Assembly: GCA_030641605.1 (NCBI GenBank)
Contig: DAOWHD010000018.1
Span: 1 to 11,418 of the forward strand
Reading direction: 5' to 3'
Length of the DNA: 11,418 bases
Origin: Thermoplasmata archaeon
Lineage (GTDB): Archaea > Thermoplasmatota > E2 > DHVEG-1
Position numbers and translations under genes: made by a program. This document shows, piece after piece, positions 5,693 to 11,418 of this stretch. Below the pieces are notes generated by a model that did no database searches, was not told where the DNA came from, and saw only the letters and a program-made list of their open reading frames with translations. How positions within the stretch are numbered: position 1 is the first letter of the stretch; the number at the start of each line of letters is the position of its first letter.

Positions 5693-6781
5693 ATGAAGCG
5701 ATTTACCAAATCAAAAACTATGGTATTTCCTAGAGAAATTATCGTGGGTCACAGGACCACATCACAGGTTGCCGAACTTTGCGATCGGATAGTAAAAGGA
5801 AATTCTGCACTAGTGGTAGCTGGTAAAAGAACCAAGAAGATATCTGGAGACAAAATAGCTAAAATCCTTAAAAAAGCAGATTACACCGTGACGGAGAAAA
5901 TAGTATCAGCAGCAACTGTTGGTCAAGTAAACAAACTTATAAACTATGCCAGTAAACACGAAATAGATATACTGCTAGGAGTAGGCGGTGGAAGTATCAT
6001 CGATGTTACAAAACTTGCAGCATTTGAACTTTCTAAACCGTTTATCAGTGTGCCAACATGTGCATCCCACGATGGCATAGCATCCCCACGTGCATCATTG
6101 AAACACAGGAGTGGATCTGTTTCAAAGACAGCAGCATCACCTTTAGCAGTACTTGCAGACACTGAAATCATTTACAAAGCACCTTTTAGAATGCTTGCAG
6201 CAGGATGTGCAGACGTGATATCTAATCTATCTGCAGTAATGGATTGGAAACTCGCCCATCGATTAAAATATGAGGAGTACAGTAGTCACGCTGCTGTACT
6301 TGCAGAAACCGCAGCAGAACTTGTGATAGATCATGCCGATGAAATTAAACCAGACGTGGAAAAATCGGCCTGGGTTGCAGTAAAAGCAATGATTGTATCA
6401 GGCGTAGCAATGAGCGTAGCAGGCAGTACCCGGCCAGCATCAGGATCGGAACACATGTTCTCGCACATGCTAGATCATCTAGGCCCAGGAATCATGCTGA
6501 AAGGCAAAAAAAGAAAAAAACCGTTGCATGGTGAACAATGTGGCATAGGTGCAATCATGATGATGTATCTCCATGGCGGAGACTGGGAAAAGCTGCGAGA
6601 TGCGCTTAAAATAATAGGGGCACCAACCACTTCAGAAGAACTGGGCGTATCAAAGAAAAAAATTGTTGAAGCACTAGTAAGGGCTCACGAGATACGCCCA
6701 GAGAGATACACGATATTGGGAGAAACCGGTCTCACCGAAAAAGCAGCTAAAACACTAGCTAAACAAACAGGAGTAATATAG
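5693..6781 (+). CDS. egsA: sn-Glycerol-1-phosphate dehydrogenase
   Basis: Reduces dihydroxyacetone phosphate to sn-glycerol-1-phosphate with NAD(P)H, setting the archaeal stereochemistry of membrane lipids. It is Zn-dependent and cytoplasmic. The 362 residues show the family features: PREIIVG near the N-terminus, nucleotide-binding GVGGGSIIDVTK at 96-107, VPTCASHDGIASP at 120-132, and Zn ligands expected at D174 (GCADVISN), H254 (SEHMFSHML) and H279 (LHGEQCGIG), with the spacing of the family. The frame is open upstream to 5603 but only with a TTG. ATG 5693 fits the TATA element and homologue length. Its TAG is followed after one base by the UPF0179 ATG, so the two are co-transcribed. Together with the reductase at 3331 it forms a loose ether-lipid neighbourhood. 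Confidence 0.95.
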   Translation: MKRFTKSKTMVFPREIIVGHRTTSQVAELCDRIVKGNSALVVAGKRTKKISGDKIAKILKKADYTVTEKIVSAATVGQVNKLINYASKHEIDILLGVGGGSIIDVTKLAAFELSKPFISVPTCASHDGIASPRASLKHRSGSVSKTAASPLAVLADTEIIYKAPFRMLAAGCADVISNLSAVMDWKLAHRLKYEEYSSHAAVLAETAAELVIDHADEIKPDVEKSAWVAVKAMIVSGVAMSVAGSTRPASGSEHMFSHMLDHLGPGIMLKGKKRKKPLHGEQCGIGAIMMMYLHGGDWEKLRDALKIIGAPTTSEELGVSKKKIVEALVRAHEIRPERYTILGETGLTEKAAKTLAKQTGVI

Positions 6782-6782
6782 G

Positions 6783-7211
6783 ATGCCTCTAGTCACATTA
6801 ATAGGAGAAAAACTAGCTGAAAAAGATAAAGAATTCATTTACTTGGGACCAAATAACGAATGCAGAAATTGTAAATTAAAAACAGTATGCTTCAATCTAA
6901 AGCCCAACAGACATTATAAAATTACCAAAGTGCGAGACAAGAAACATAACTGCAACGTTTTCGAGGGGGGCGTCATAGTCGTAGAGGTGCAAGAATTACC
7001 GATTGTTACCACCATAGACAAAAAATTGTCTGAGGGAAGTAAAACAAAAATAGAGAAGAATGACTGTAAAAGTATTGGATGCCCATTTTATGACCTCTGC
7101 ACCAACAAAGCAGTACAAAAGGATAAGAAATACAAAATAACGAAGATTTACAAGGAAAATATAGATTGCCCCATGGGGTACAGTTTACAAAAGGCAGAAT
7201 TAAAAGAGTAG
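6783..7211 (+). CDS. UPF0179 family protein with two four-cysteine repeats
   Basis: A 142-residue archaeal protein of family UPF0179, function unknown. I recognise it by MPLVTLIGEKLA and the ECRNCKLKTVCFNLKP segment. Two similar halves are visible: C27-x2-C30-x5-C36-x20-C57 and C95-x4-C100-x5-C106-x22-C129, each followed after the third Cys by a basic H/K-Y-K-I-T-K strand (RHYKITKV; KKYKITKI). That suggests duplicated metal-binding modules, Zn or Fe-S. It begins one base after the egsA stop, with GGAG inside the end of egsA as a likely Shine-Dalgarno, so it shares the egsA promoter. A link to lipid synthesis is only positional. The gene ends 4 bases from a convergent gene. Confidence 0.88.
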   Translation: MPLVTLIGEKLAEKDKEFIYLGPNNECRNCKLKTVCFNLKPNRHYKITKVRDKKHNCNVFEGGVIVVEVQELPIVTTIDKKLSEGSKTKIEKNDCKSIGCPFYDLCTNKAVQKDKKYKITKIYKENIDCPMGYSLQKAELKE

Positions 7212-7215
7212 AAGA

Positions 7216-7881
7216 CTAGTGGCAAATCACATTGTATATTAACCCATCTTCCCTTTGAAAACCTTCGGTTCCAAACGTTTCTTTTTTATCCCCAACAATT
7301 TTCTCCCAATATGTGGTATTTATTTCAGAATTGTTATGCGCATTATCTGTAATCTGAGCAAATCCCAAGCAGATTACAGAGGTGCCTGACTTGCCGCAGT
7401 TCCACACCTCACAAATAATCTTTATCTGCTCATATGAATTTTTAGAAGTATCAGTTCCATTGTAAACAATATACATTGTTTTATGTCCGTTTTTCAACAA
7501 CCGTCCTCCTGTAATCTTAGTATCCTCCTCAGGCATTATTTCTACATTTAATGCCTTTTCCATTGTTTCGCCAGTCTTATCTCTGAGTTCCTTCTCACCC
7601 ATCATGACCAAAGTTTTAATGGTTGTAATAGTAAGATACGTAGTATAGTTGCAATCAATCTTATATGTCAAGGATCCCCATTTCTCCAAACCCAAAAACT
7701 GAGAACCACTATCACGTTCTACTAAATCCTCACACCATCCCCCATCCAAAAAATCGTGATGGATGTATGCTTGTTTCAACTGATTGCCACTAAAAACAAC
7801 AGCAAAAATCACGACTAGAATAATTAAGAAAGCAATAATTACATATATTCTAGTTTCCTTAGAGTCACCCTCTCCAATCAC
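7216..7881 (-). CDS. Unrecognised membrane-anchored extracytoplasmic protein, Cys-rich
   Basis: A 221-residue protein I cannot assign. One N-terminal membrane helix (about 12-30, IYVIIAFLIILVVIFAVVF) with a short polar cytoplasmic end is followed by a roughly 190-residue domain probably outside the cell. That domain has six cysteines (50, 77, 157, 162, 171, 220), enough for three disulfides, and four N-glycosylation sequons (N78, N141, N183, N188). A distinctive segment is WCEDLVERDSGSQFLGLEKW (49-68). Residues 86-118 look helical. The start is GTG 7881. The TATA box at 7904-7911 predicts transcription from about 7882, so the message would be leaderless. It is transcribed alone, convergent to UPF0179. 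Possible roles (adhesion, sensing, surface layer) cannot be separated from sequence. Confidence 0.82.
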   Translation of the reverse strand: MIGEGDSKETRIYVIIAFLIILVVIFAVVFSGNQLKQAYIHHDFLDGGWCEDLVERDSGSQFLGLEKWGSLTYKIDCNYTTYLTITTIKTLVMMGEKELRDKTGETMEKALNVEIMPEEDTKITGGRLLKNGHKTMYIVYNGTDTSKNSYEQIKIICEVWNCGKSGTSVICLGFAQITDNAHNNSEINTTYWEKIVGDKKETFGTEGFQREDGLIYNVICH

Positions 7882-7903
7882 ACCTCTAAATACCTATGCA
7901 TCT

Positions 7904-7911
7904 ACTTTAAA
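7904..7911 (-). promoter_or_regulatory. TATA box giving a leaderless GTG-start message
   Basis: TTTAAAGT on the minus strand, centre about 26 bases from GTG 7881. The AGAGGT just before the GTG touches it and is too close to work as a Shine-Dalgarno, which also points to leaderless initiation. Confidence 0.55.
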
Positions 7912-7947
7912 CTAACGAAGGAAAAATAGCAGCAAAATATCCCGTAT

Positions 7948-8175
7948 TTAGATTGATTTTATTAATTCTGCAATTTTTTCAAGCTTATCTTTTTCACTAG
8001 GAAGCGTAATGGATGATTTCCATCTCTTTTCCTTATCTGGAAGATAAAAACCTCTACCGATAGAGATGAATTCATTTTCACCACTATCAGTAATCACCTT
8101 CTTTCTGGCTATCTCTATGAAGTTGTTTCTACCAAATTTTATTTCTTCAGCCCTTACCGTCTCAAACTCTGCCAT
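7948..8175 (-). CDS. Small archaeal protein, possible PC4-like nucleic-acid-binding fold
   Basis: A 75-residue protein with an N-terminal segment (MAEFETVRAEEIKFG), a strand-rich middle (FIEIARKKVITDSGENEFIS, then IGRGFYLPDKEKRWKSSITL) and a C-terminal helix (KDKLEKIAELIKSI). Strands followed by one amphipathic helix with many Lys/Arg recalls PC4-type ssDNA-binding coactivators, but motif support is thin and I do not claim the family. The gene is convincing: ATG 8175 has a strong GGAGGAAGAG Shine-Dalgarno, a TATA box at 8234-8240 and an intact frame with even composition. It lies just downstream of metK on the same strand, with its own promoter. No membrane or secretion signal, so it is cytoplasmic. 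Confidence 0.8.
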   Translation of the reverse strand: MAEFETVRAEEIKFGRNNFIEIARKKVITDSGENEFISIGRGFYLPDKEKRWKSSITLPSEKDKLEKIAELIKSI

Positions 8176-8233
8176 AATATCTCTTCCTCCACATAATATA
8201 TTTTCTGGATACCTATGTATAATTAATACTTAC

Positions 8234-8240
8234 TATATAT
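8234..8240 (-). promoter_or_regulatory. TATA box of the 75-residue protein gene
   Basis: AATATATAGT on the minus strand. The expected transcript start near 8211 gives a leader of about 35 bases containing the GGAGGAAGAG Shine-Dalgarno. A second AT-rich element nearer the gene (about 8198-8207) would exclude that site and is less likely. Confidence 0.5.
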
Positions 8241-8286
8241 TGCTTATCAATTGATCTTTACGCGCTTCATCATCAAGCAAATTGAT

Positions 8287-9462
8287 CTATTTTTTCAATC
8301 CTGCTTCCTTTCTAATTAAATCTGCCTTATCTGTTTTTTCCCATGTAAAATCAGGATCGTTTCTGCCAAAATGTCCATATGCAGCAGTTTTTTTGAATAT
8401 CGGCCGCCTGAGATCGAGATGTCTAATAATCTCACTAGGAGTAAGCGGGAAAAACTCCCTCACGATATCTTCTATCTTATAAATAGGTATCTTATTGGTC
8501 CCAAAACAATCTATGTTAATTGAAACGGGTTCAGCAACACCTATTGCAAATGCTAGCTGGATTTCACATTTATCCGCAATACCAGCAGCAACAATGTTTT
8601 TTGCTATGTAGCGAACAGCATATGCAGCGCTTCGATCTACCTTTGTTGGATCTTTTCCAGAAAATGCTCCGCCACCATGTCTACCTACTCCTCCATATGT
8701 ATCTACAATGATTTTTCGCCCAGTAAGACCTGCATCAGCATATGGCCCCCCTCTGACAAAAGCACCTGTAGGATTCACATGAAATATTGTATCTTTATCA
8801 ATCCACTTATTACAAACAGGCTTGATCACTCCTTCCAATATGTCTTTTCGTATTCTGTCATGAGAAATCATACCATCATGTTGCGTTGAAACAACAATCG
8901 TATCAGCCCTAAGAGGTTTACCGTTTTTGTCATATTCTATCGAGACTTGAGATTTACCATCTGGCCTGAGATATGATATATCGCCATTTTTCCTAGCATC
9001 CGAAAGTTTTTTTGCAAGTTTATGAGCGAGTGTAATTGGCAATGGCATCAATTCTTTTGTTTCATTGCAGGCAAAACCATACATCATTCCCTGATCGCCT
9101 GCTCCCTGTTTTTTATGTAAACCCTTTCCTTCAGAAACACCTTGGGATATATCAGGGCTTTGCGCAGTTATCTGAACCCAAACAGAACAGGTTTCCCATT
9201 CGATCCCATAACTAGAATCAGTGTAACCTATATCCTTTATCGCATCTCGTACTACGCTCGGTATGTCAACATATCCTTTGGTAGTCATCTCACCAAAAAC
9301 CATAACACCACCATTTTTGGTGCTTGTCTCAACCGCAACTCGGGAATATTTGTCCTGCCTTAGCGCCTCATCAAGAATGGCATCAGATATTATATCACAC
9401 ATCTTATCAGGATGCCCTTCAGTTACTGATTCAGAACTTATTATTCTCCTTCTTTTCGACAT
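8287..9462 (-). CDS. metK: S-adenosylmethionine synthetase, bacterial/eukaryotic type
   Basis: Makes SAM from methionine and ATP. The 391 residues carry the MetK signatures: [11 protein letters not shown] (10-20) with the catalytic His17, SPDISQGV (102-109) in the active-site loop, the hexapeptide GAGDQG (120-125), [24 protein letters not shown], and the P-loop-like [19 protein letters not shown]. This is the bacterial/eukaryotic family, not the divergent archaeal enzyme used by most archaea, so acquisition by transfer is likely. All key residues are intact. ATG 9462 follows a GGTGAT Shine-Dalgarno by 5 bases, matching the archaeal 16S tail, so the gene uses native start signals. SAM made here also feeds lipA. 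Ends in TAG. Confidence 0.96.
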   Translation of the reverse strand: MSKRRRIISSESVTEGHPDKMCDIISDAILDEALRQDKYSRVAVETSTKNGGVMVFGEMTTKGYVDIPSVVRDAIKDIGYTDSSYGIEWETCSVWVQITAQSPDISQGVSEGKGLHKKQGAGDQGMMYGFACNETKELMPLPITLAHKLAKKLSDARKNGDISYLRPDGKSQVSIEYDKNGKPLRADTIVVSTQHDGMISHDRIRKDILEGVIKPVCNKWIDKDTIFHVNPTGAFVRGGPYADAGLTGRKIIVDTYGGVGRHGGGAFSGKDPTKVDRSAAYAVRYIAKNIVAAGIADKCEIQLAFAIGVAEPVSINIDCFGTNKIPIYKIEDIVREFFPLTPSEIIRHLDLRRPIFKKTAAYGHFGRNDPDFTWEKTDKADLIRKEAGLKK

Positions 9463-9559
9463 GCCATATCACCCAGAAAAGCTATTTTAGCCTTCAAACT
9501 ATGTGAAAAGTAGGAAACTACAAGTTGGTTATTAATTTTTTTGAAAAATGCAGAAGGAT

Positions 9560-10003
9560 TTACTCATTTATTTTTCTAGTAGTCCAAATATCCTCCTCAA
9601 GTTGATCATAAACGTCTTCCTCATCAGAATCTTCAATAGTTGGAATGGGCTGGTTTTTATCCAGAATAGTGGTTCTAATTGGTTTATTTTCTTCTTGAGC
9701 GTAATTCAAAATGATTTCTTTTTTAAGTTGCCAATAATGCGTTCTCCATTCTCGCCCATCATACAGAGTTGTCTCTTCTCGTTCAGTGGCAAGCATCCCT
9801 TCTTCCTCTAAGATGTAAAATAACTGTCTATCTTCTGGGTCCAACACATTGTCTATAACGCGATCATCAAATCCAAATATATCCAGCACAAACCCTGCAT
9901 CTCTACGTGCCTCGTCAATGTCCACTCCAACCCTATATGCTATTGCTCTTGATAAATCATCCAACGTTATTATATCCATATTTACTAAAACCTCTTCTTG
10001 CAT
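9560..10003 (-). CDS. DUF6015-like archaeal protein
   Basis: A 147-residue soluble, strongly acidic protein. Residues about 9-75 are helical (ITLDDLSRAIAYRVGVDIDE, then VLDIFGFDDRVIDNVLDPED) and lead into REETTLYDGREWRTHYWQLK (about 75-94), which looks like the wing of a winged-helix domain. The C-terminal 50 residues are acidic and probably disordered (DSDEEDVYDQLEED). I recall this pattern as the family DUF6015 of Thermoplasmata and relatives, from memory only. Function unknown. A transcription-associated role would fit the architecture but is inference. Start is ambiguous: ATG 10003 has a TATA box at 10041-10048 but no Shine-Dalgarno. ATG 9979 (Met9) has AAGAGGT 10 bases upstream and begins where the conserved part starts, and I lean towards it. 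Confidence 0.82.
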   Translation of the reverse strand: MQEEVLVNMDIITLDDLSRAIAYRVGVDIDEARRDAGFVLDIFGFDDRVIDNVLDPEDRQLFYILEEEGMLATEREETTLYDGREWRTHYWQLKKEIILNYAQEENKPIRTTILDKNQPIPTIEDSDEEDVYDQLEEDIWTTRKINE

Positions 10004-10040
10004 AGTTTTTTTAACTTAATACTATTTTGTAACCACCCAA

Positions 10041-10048
10041 TATATATA
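10041..10048 (-). promoter_or_regulatory. TATA box of the DUF6015-like gene
   Basis: TATATATA, self-complementary. On the minus strand a transcript would begin near 10018, 15 bases before ATG 10003 or 39 before ATG 9979. It could also fire to the right, but the DUF5678 gene has a closer box. Confidence 0.5.
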
Positions 10049-10126
10049 CTTTTCCCAAATTTTCCGCCAAATGCCAAAAAATCACAGCACAACAGCCGGT
10101 GTGCAACATACAACGAAACATAAAAC

Positions 10127-10132
10127 TTATAT
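10127..10132 (+). promoter_or_regulatory. TATA box of the DUF5678/protease pair
   Basis: TTATAT, preceded by an A-rich CATAAAAC. Its centre lies about 29 bases before ATG 10159, so the message should be leaderless or nearly so. No Shine-Dalgarno precedes that ATG, in agreement. Confidence 0.5.
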
Positions 10133-10135
10133 GCA

Positions 10136-10148
10136 GTACTTGTAGTAC
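10136..10148 (+). promoter_or_regulatory. Inverted repeat between TATA box and start: candidate operator
   Basis: GTACT-tgt-AGTAC, a perfect 5-base inverted repeat with 3-base spacer, begins 3 bases after the TATA box and ends about 10 bases before ATG 10159. A protein bound here would block RNA polymerase recruitment, so it is a plausible repressor site. The binding protein is unknown. Confidence 0.4.
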
Positions 10149-10158
10149 CAGCCAGTAT

Positions 10159-10350
10159 ATGAATAAGGAAAAATATCTAAAAGAATTCACAGGAGAGTGG
10201 CTTTTGCTTTTTAACGACGAGATTATTGATCACAGTAGTAATGTAGAGGACATCCTTAGGCTGGCTGAAGAAAAATATCCCGAAGACAAATTTCCAGAAG
10301 ATACTATAAAAGTATCAAAAGTATTATCTGGATATACTCAATTACGTTGA
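10159..10350 (+). CDS. DUF5678-like small protein
   Basis: A 63-residue protein: YLKEFTGEWLLLFNDEIIDH (6-25), then a helix (VEDILRLAEEKYPED) and a short strand-rich end (TIKVSKVLSGYTQ). The pattern 'K-F-x-G-x-W-L-L-h-h-N-D-E-I-I-x-x-x-x-x-h-x-x-h-h-x-x-A-x-x-K-Y-P' is that of DUF5678, a small archaeal family of unknown function often beside retropepsin-like proteases. The frame is open upstream to 10099, but ATG 10159 agrees with the TATA box and the family start. Its TGA overlaps a TTG, and lies 5 bases before the ATG, of the protease gene, so the pair is one transcript and probably translationally coupled. A toxin-antitoxin-like pairing has been suggested by such layouts but is not shown. 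Confidence 0.78.
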   Translation: MNKEKYLKEFTGEWLLLFNDEIIDHSSNVEDILRLAEEKYPEDKFPEDTIKVSKVLSGYTQLR

Positions 10351-10355
10351 TTCAT

Positions 10356-10805
10356 ATGTCAAGCACAAACTTTATCTTTGATTACTACAAATACCCCATA
10401 GTACCTGTTAAGTTTCACTATAAAGAGAAGAGAACACCTATTATAGAAGCATTATTAGATTCCGGTGGAGACTTCATTGTCATACCTATGCCCATAGCAC
10501 AGTATTTAGGATTGGAATTAGAAGAGGCAGGAGAGGTTGATACTGCTGGTGGGACGGCGTCTCTGTTTAAATCCACAATAGATATAACTATTGGGAAAAA
10601 TGAGAGAGCCAATTCATATGAGAATAACCAGATACATGTATCCGCCAGGAGTGATATACCAGTTTTGCTGGGTAGGAACCCAATTTTTGAGGATTATGAA
10701 ATCACGTTCAAAAAACAAAAAAATCAACTTATTCTGAAGCATGTAAAGGAGAACAACAAAGACCAAGAGAACCATCATAAAGATTTTGAAGACCCAAAAC
10801 TATGA
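10356..10805 (+). CDS. Retropepsin-like aspartic protease domain protein
   Basis: A 149-residue soluble protein with the features of a single-lobe aspartic protease: PIVPVKFHY (14-22), the active-site loop ALLDSGGDFIVIP with D35-S36-G37, ITIG near 77-80, and the late hydrophobic-LLG motif (VLLGRNPIF, 103-111). Retropepsins act as homodimers, each giving one Asp. The D-S-G triad is intact, so it may be catalytic. The last 25 residues are charged and likely disordered (KENNKDQENHHKDF). ATG 10356 is 5 bases after the DUF5678 stop. A TTG at 10347 overlaps that stop and would add three residues. Substrate unknown. The constant partner in archaea suggests the DUF5678 protein is its substrate, inhibitor or adaptor, which is inference. 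Confidence 0.8.
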   Translation: MSSTNFIFDYYKYPIVPVKFHYKEKRTPIIEALLDSGGDFIVIPMPIAQYLGLELEEAGEVDTAGGTASLFKSTIDITIGKNERANSYENNQIHVSARSDIPVLLGRNPIFEDYEITFKKQKNQLILKHVKENNKDQENHHKDFEDPKL

Positions 10806-10838
10806 ACAGTATTAATTGTGTAAGACCCTCGATGGCAC

Positions 10839-10859
10839 CCCATAAGATATTTATATGGG
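10839..10859. repeat. Inverted repeat CCCATA...TATGGG
   Basis: Six-base arms around a 9-base AT-rich centre containing TTTATAT. It lies 33 bases past the protease stop and about 95 before the tRNA. It could be a terminator stem or a TATA box within an operator. I cannot choose. Confidence 0.3.
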
Positions 10860-10909
10860 AACCAGTATAACGGGTAGGCTATTTCAGTGTTAAATTGGAT
10901 AGAGTGTGA

Positions 10910-10917
10910 TATATAAA
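10910..10917 (+). promoter_or_regulatory. TATA box of the tRNA-Lys gene
   Basis: TATATAAA. At 25 bases downstream transcription would begin near 10938, leaving a 15-base 5' leader for RNase P to remove. The unit may continue into rpoH. Confidence 0.65.
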
Positions 10918-10942
10918 GAGTATGGTGTATCCGTTGAGTCCC

Positions 10943-10957
10943 GGCCCATAATGGGCC
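10943..10957 (+). repeat. Perfect 7-1-7 palindrome across the tRNA 5' end
   Basis: GGCCCAT-A-ATGGGCC. The right arm includes the first five bases of tRNA-Lys, the left arm lies in the pre-tRNA leader, so the leader can pair with the strand that should form the acceptor stem. Confidence 0.6.
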
Positions 10958-11026
10958 TGTAGCTCAGCTAGGTAGAGCATCTGGCTTTTAACCAGGTGGC
11001 CAAGGGTTCGAATCCCTTCAGGCCCG
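10953..11026 (+). tRNA. tRNA-Lys (anticodon TTT)
   Basis: A full 74-base cloverleaf can be drawn: acceptor GGGCCTG / CAGGCCC (7 perfect pairs), D arm GCTC...GAGC, anticodon stem TCTGG / CCAGG (one T-G pair) with loop CTTTTAA, variable loop TGGCC, T arm AAGGG-TTCGAAT-CCCTT, discriminator G. The anticodon TTT reads AAA and AAG lysine codons. No intron. CCA is not encoded (GCT follows), so it is added afterwards. It lies 35 bases before rpoH on the same strand. Confidence 0.97.
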
Positions 11027-11061
11027 CTGAAACAAATATATACTAGGAGGAAAAACGTATA

Positions 11062-11325
11062 ATGGTAAAGGAAAAGATACGGATACAGTTTGATATGATG
11101 AGCCACGATCTAGTTCCCCTCCACACAATAATTTCTGAAAAGGAACGAGGAGAATTACTCAAGAAATATAATATTGAACCTAATCAACTTCCAAAAATCC
11201 TGGATACGGATCCTGTGTCTATTTTCATCGGGGCAAAATCGGGACAAATTGTGAAAATTATTAGAAATAGCCATACTGCAAAAGAATCTATCGCTTATAG
11301 ATTTGTAGTGGAAAGTAACGAATAA
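11062..11325 (+). CDS. rpoH: DNA-directed RNA polymerase subunit H
   Basis: The archaeal equivalent of the C-terminal domain of eukaryotic Rpb5, a small jaw subunit of RNA polymerase contacting downstream DNA. At 87 residues it is normal length. Signature segments: HDLVPLHTIISEKER (about 15-29), LLKKYNIEPNQLPKILDTDP (about 32-51), and the end YRFVVE. ATG 11062 follows an AGGAGG Shine-Dalgarno (11045-11050) by 11 bases. The next gene is the large subunit, 13 bases on, as in other archaea. An AAATATATAC element (11034-11043) between the tRNA and rpoH would start transcription at the ATG itself and cut off the Shine-Dalgarno, so transcription may instead run through from the tRNA promoter. Confidence 0.96.
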   Translation: MVKEKIRIQFDMMSHDLVPLHTIISEKERGELLKKYNIEPNQLPKILDTDPVSIFIGAKSGQIVKIIRNSHTAKESIAYRFVVESNE

Positions 11326-11338
11326 TAGGTGTAAATGA

Positions 11339-11418
11339 ATGAGAGAACTTGTTGACGCTTTTTATAGAGATCGTAGTATGGTAAATCACCAGATTGAATC
11401 ATATGATGATTTTTTAGA
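11339..11418 (+). CDS. rpoB: RNA polymerase subunit B (or B''), N-terminal fragment
   Basis: The first 26 codons before the right edge. The peptide starts MRELVDAFYRDRSMVNHQIE and continues SYDDFL, the usual N-terminus of the archaeal Rpb2-type subunit ('hhRDHSFVxHQIxSYxDFh'). An AGGTG Shine-Dalgarno (11327-11331) lies 7 bases before ATG 11339, 13 bases after the rpoH stop. Whether it is full-length B or the split B'' half cannot be seen. Confidence 0.93.
   Translation, partial: MRELVDAFYRDRSMVNHQIESYDDFL

Noticed and set aside
8246..8286. ATCAATTGAT palindrome and ATCAA/TTGAT arms after metK as a repeat element
   Set aside because: Short AT-rich self-complementarity expected by chance. At most part of a terminator.
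8233..8289. metK reading on past its TAG for 17 sense codons (INLLDDEARKDQLISNI) as a pyrrolysine or readthrough extension
   Set aside because: TAG also ends egsA, UPF0179 and the zinc-ribbon ORF, so it is an ordinary stop here. MetK is already full length and the extension covers the next gene's TATA box.
9510..9521. GTAG-GAAA-CTAC hairpin upstream of metK as a SAM riboswitch
   Set aside because: Four-base stem only, no further paired elements or known SAM-binding core in the 100-base leader.
10099..10158. N-terminal extension of the DUF5678-like protein from GTG 10099
   Set aside because: It would run through the TATA box and inverted repeat, and the family begins at ATG 10159.
10879..11106. 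75-residue minus-strand ORF across the tRNA and rpoH start
   Set aside because: It is the antisense of tRNA-Lys and its flanks (the GIRTLGHLVKSQMLYLAELQ type of peptide is a known false ORF over tRNAs).

Overview
The window is archaeal chromosomal DNA. The evidence is an sn-glycerol-1-phosphate dehydrogenase (archaeal lipid backbone), a geranylgeranyl reductase, RNA polymerase subunit H followed by the start of the rpoB (or B'') gene, a tRNA-Lys without encoded CCA, archaeal-only families (DUF63, UPF0179), TATA boxes about 25 bases from likely transcript starts, and Shine-Dalgarno sites of the AGGTGAT/GGAGG kind. LipA beside a stand-alone LplB-like domain, plus a protein resembling the family I recall as DUF6015, hint at a Thermoplasmata-related euryarchaeon. 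That placement is an inference. The DNA is AT-rich and the long genes are all intact.

Layout, left to right. (1) 1-2074, minus strand: a tight cluster DUF63 membrane protein > lipA > lplB (cut by the window edge), i.e. lipoate synthesis and attachment. (2) 2075-3330: accessory stretch with a tandem PRC-barrel protein (minus), a possible 26-residue ORF and a tiny zinc-ribbon ORF (plus). (3) 3331-7211, plus strand: geranylgeranyl reductase, an Lrp/AsnC-type regulator, egsA and UPF0179. Here isoprenoid-ether lipid genes flank a regulator. Opposite strand, 5258-5629: up to three very small ORFs run divergently from egsA off a palindromic TATA element and end one base from the end of the regulator gene. 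(4) 7216-9462, minus strand: an unrecognised membrane-anchored Cys-rich protein, a 75-residue protein that may have a PC4-like fold, and a bacterial-type metK. (5) 9560-10003, minus: DUF6015-like protein. Divergent to it, 10159-10805, plus: a DUF5678-like protein and a retropepsin-like aspartic protease, overlapping or 5 bases apart, with an inverted repeat between TATA box and start codon. (6) 10953-end, plus: tRNA-Lys(TTT), rpoH, start of rpoB/B''.

Functionally the window is mainly housekeeping (lipoate, ether lipids, SAM, transcription, one tRNA). The least explained material is small: the micro-ORF group opposite egsA, the zinc-ribbon micro-ORF at 3156, the DUF5678/protease pair with its candidate operator, and a 15-base palindrome across the 5' end of the tRNA. 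I saw no CRISPR array, insertion sequence, prophage gene or origin.
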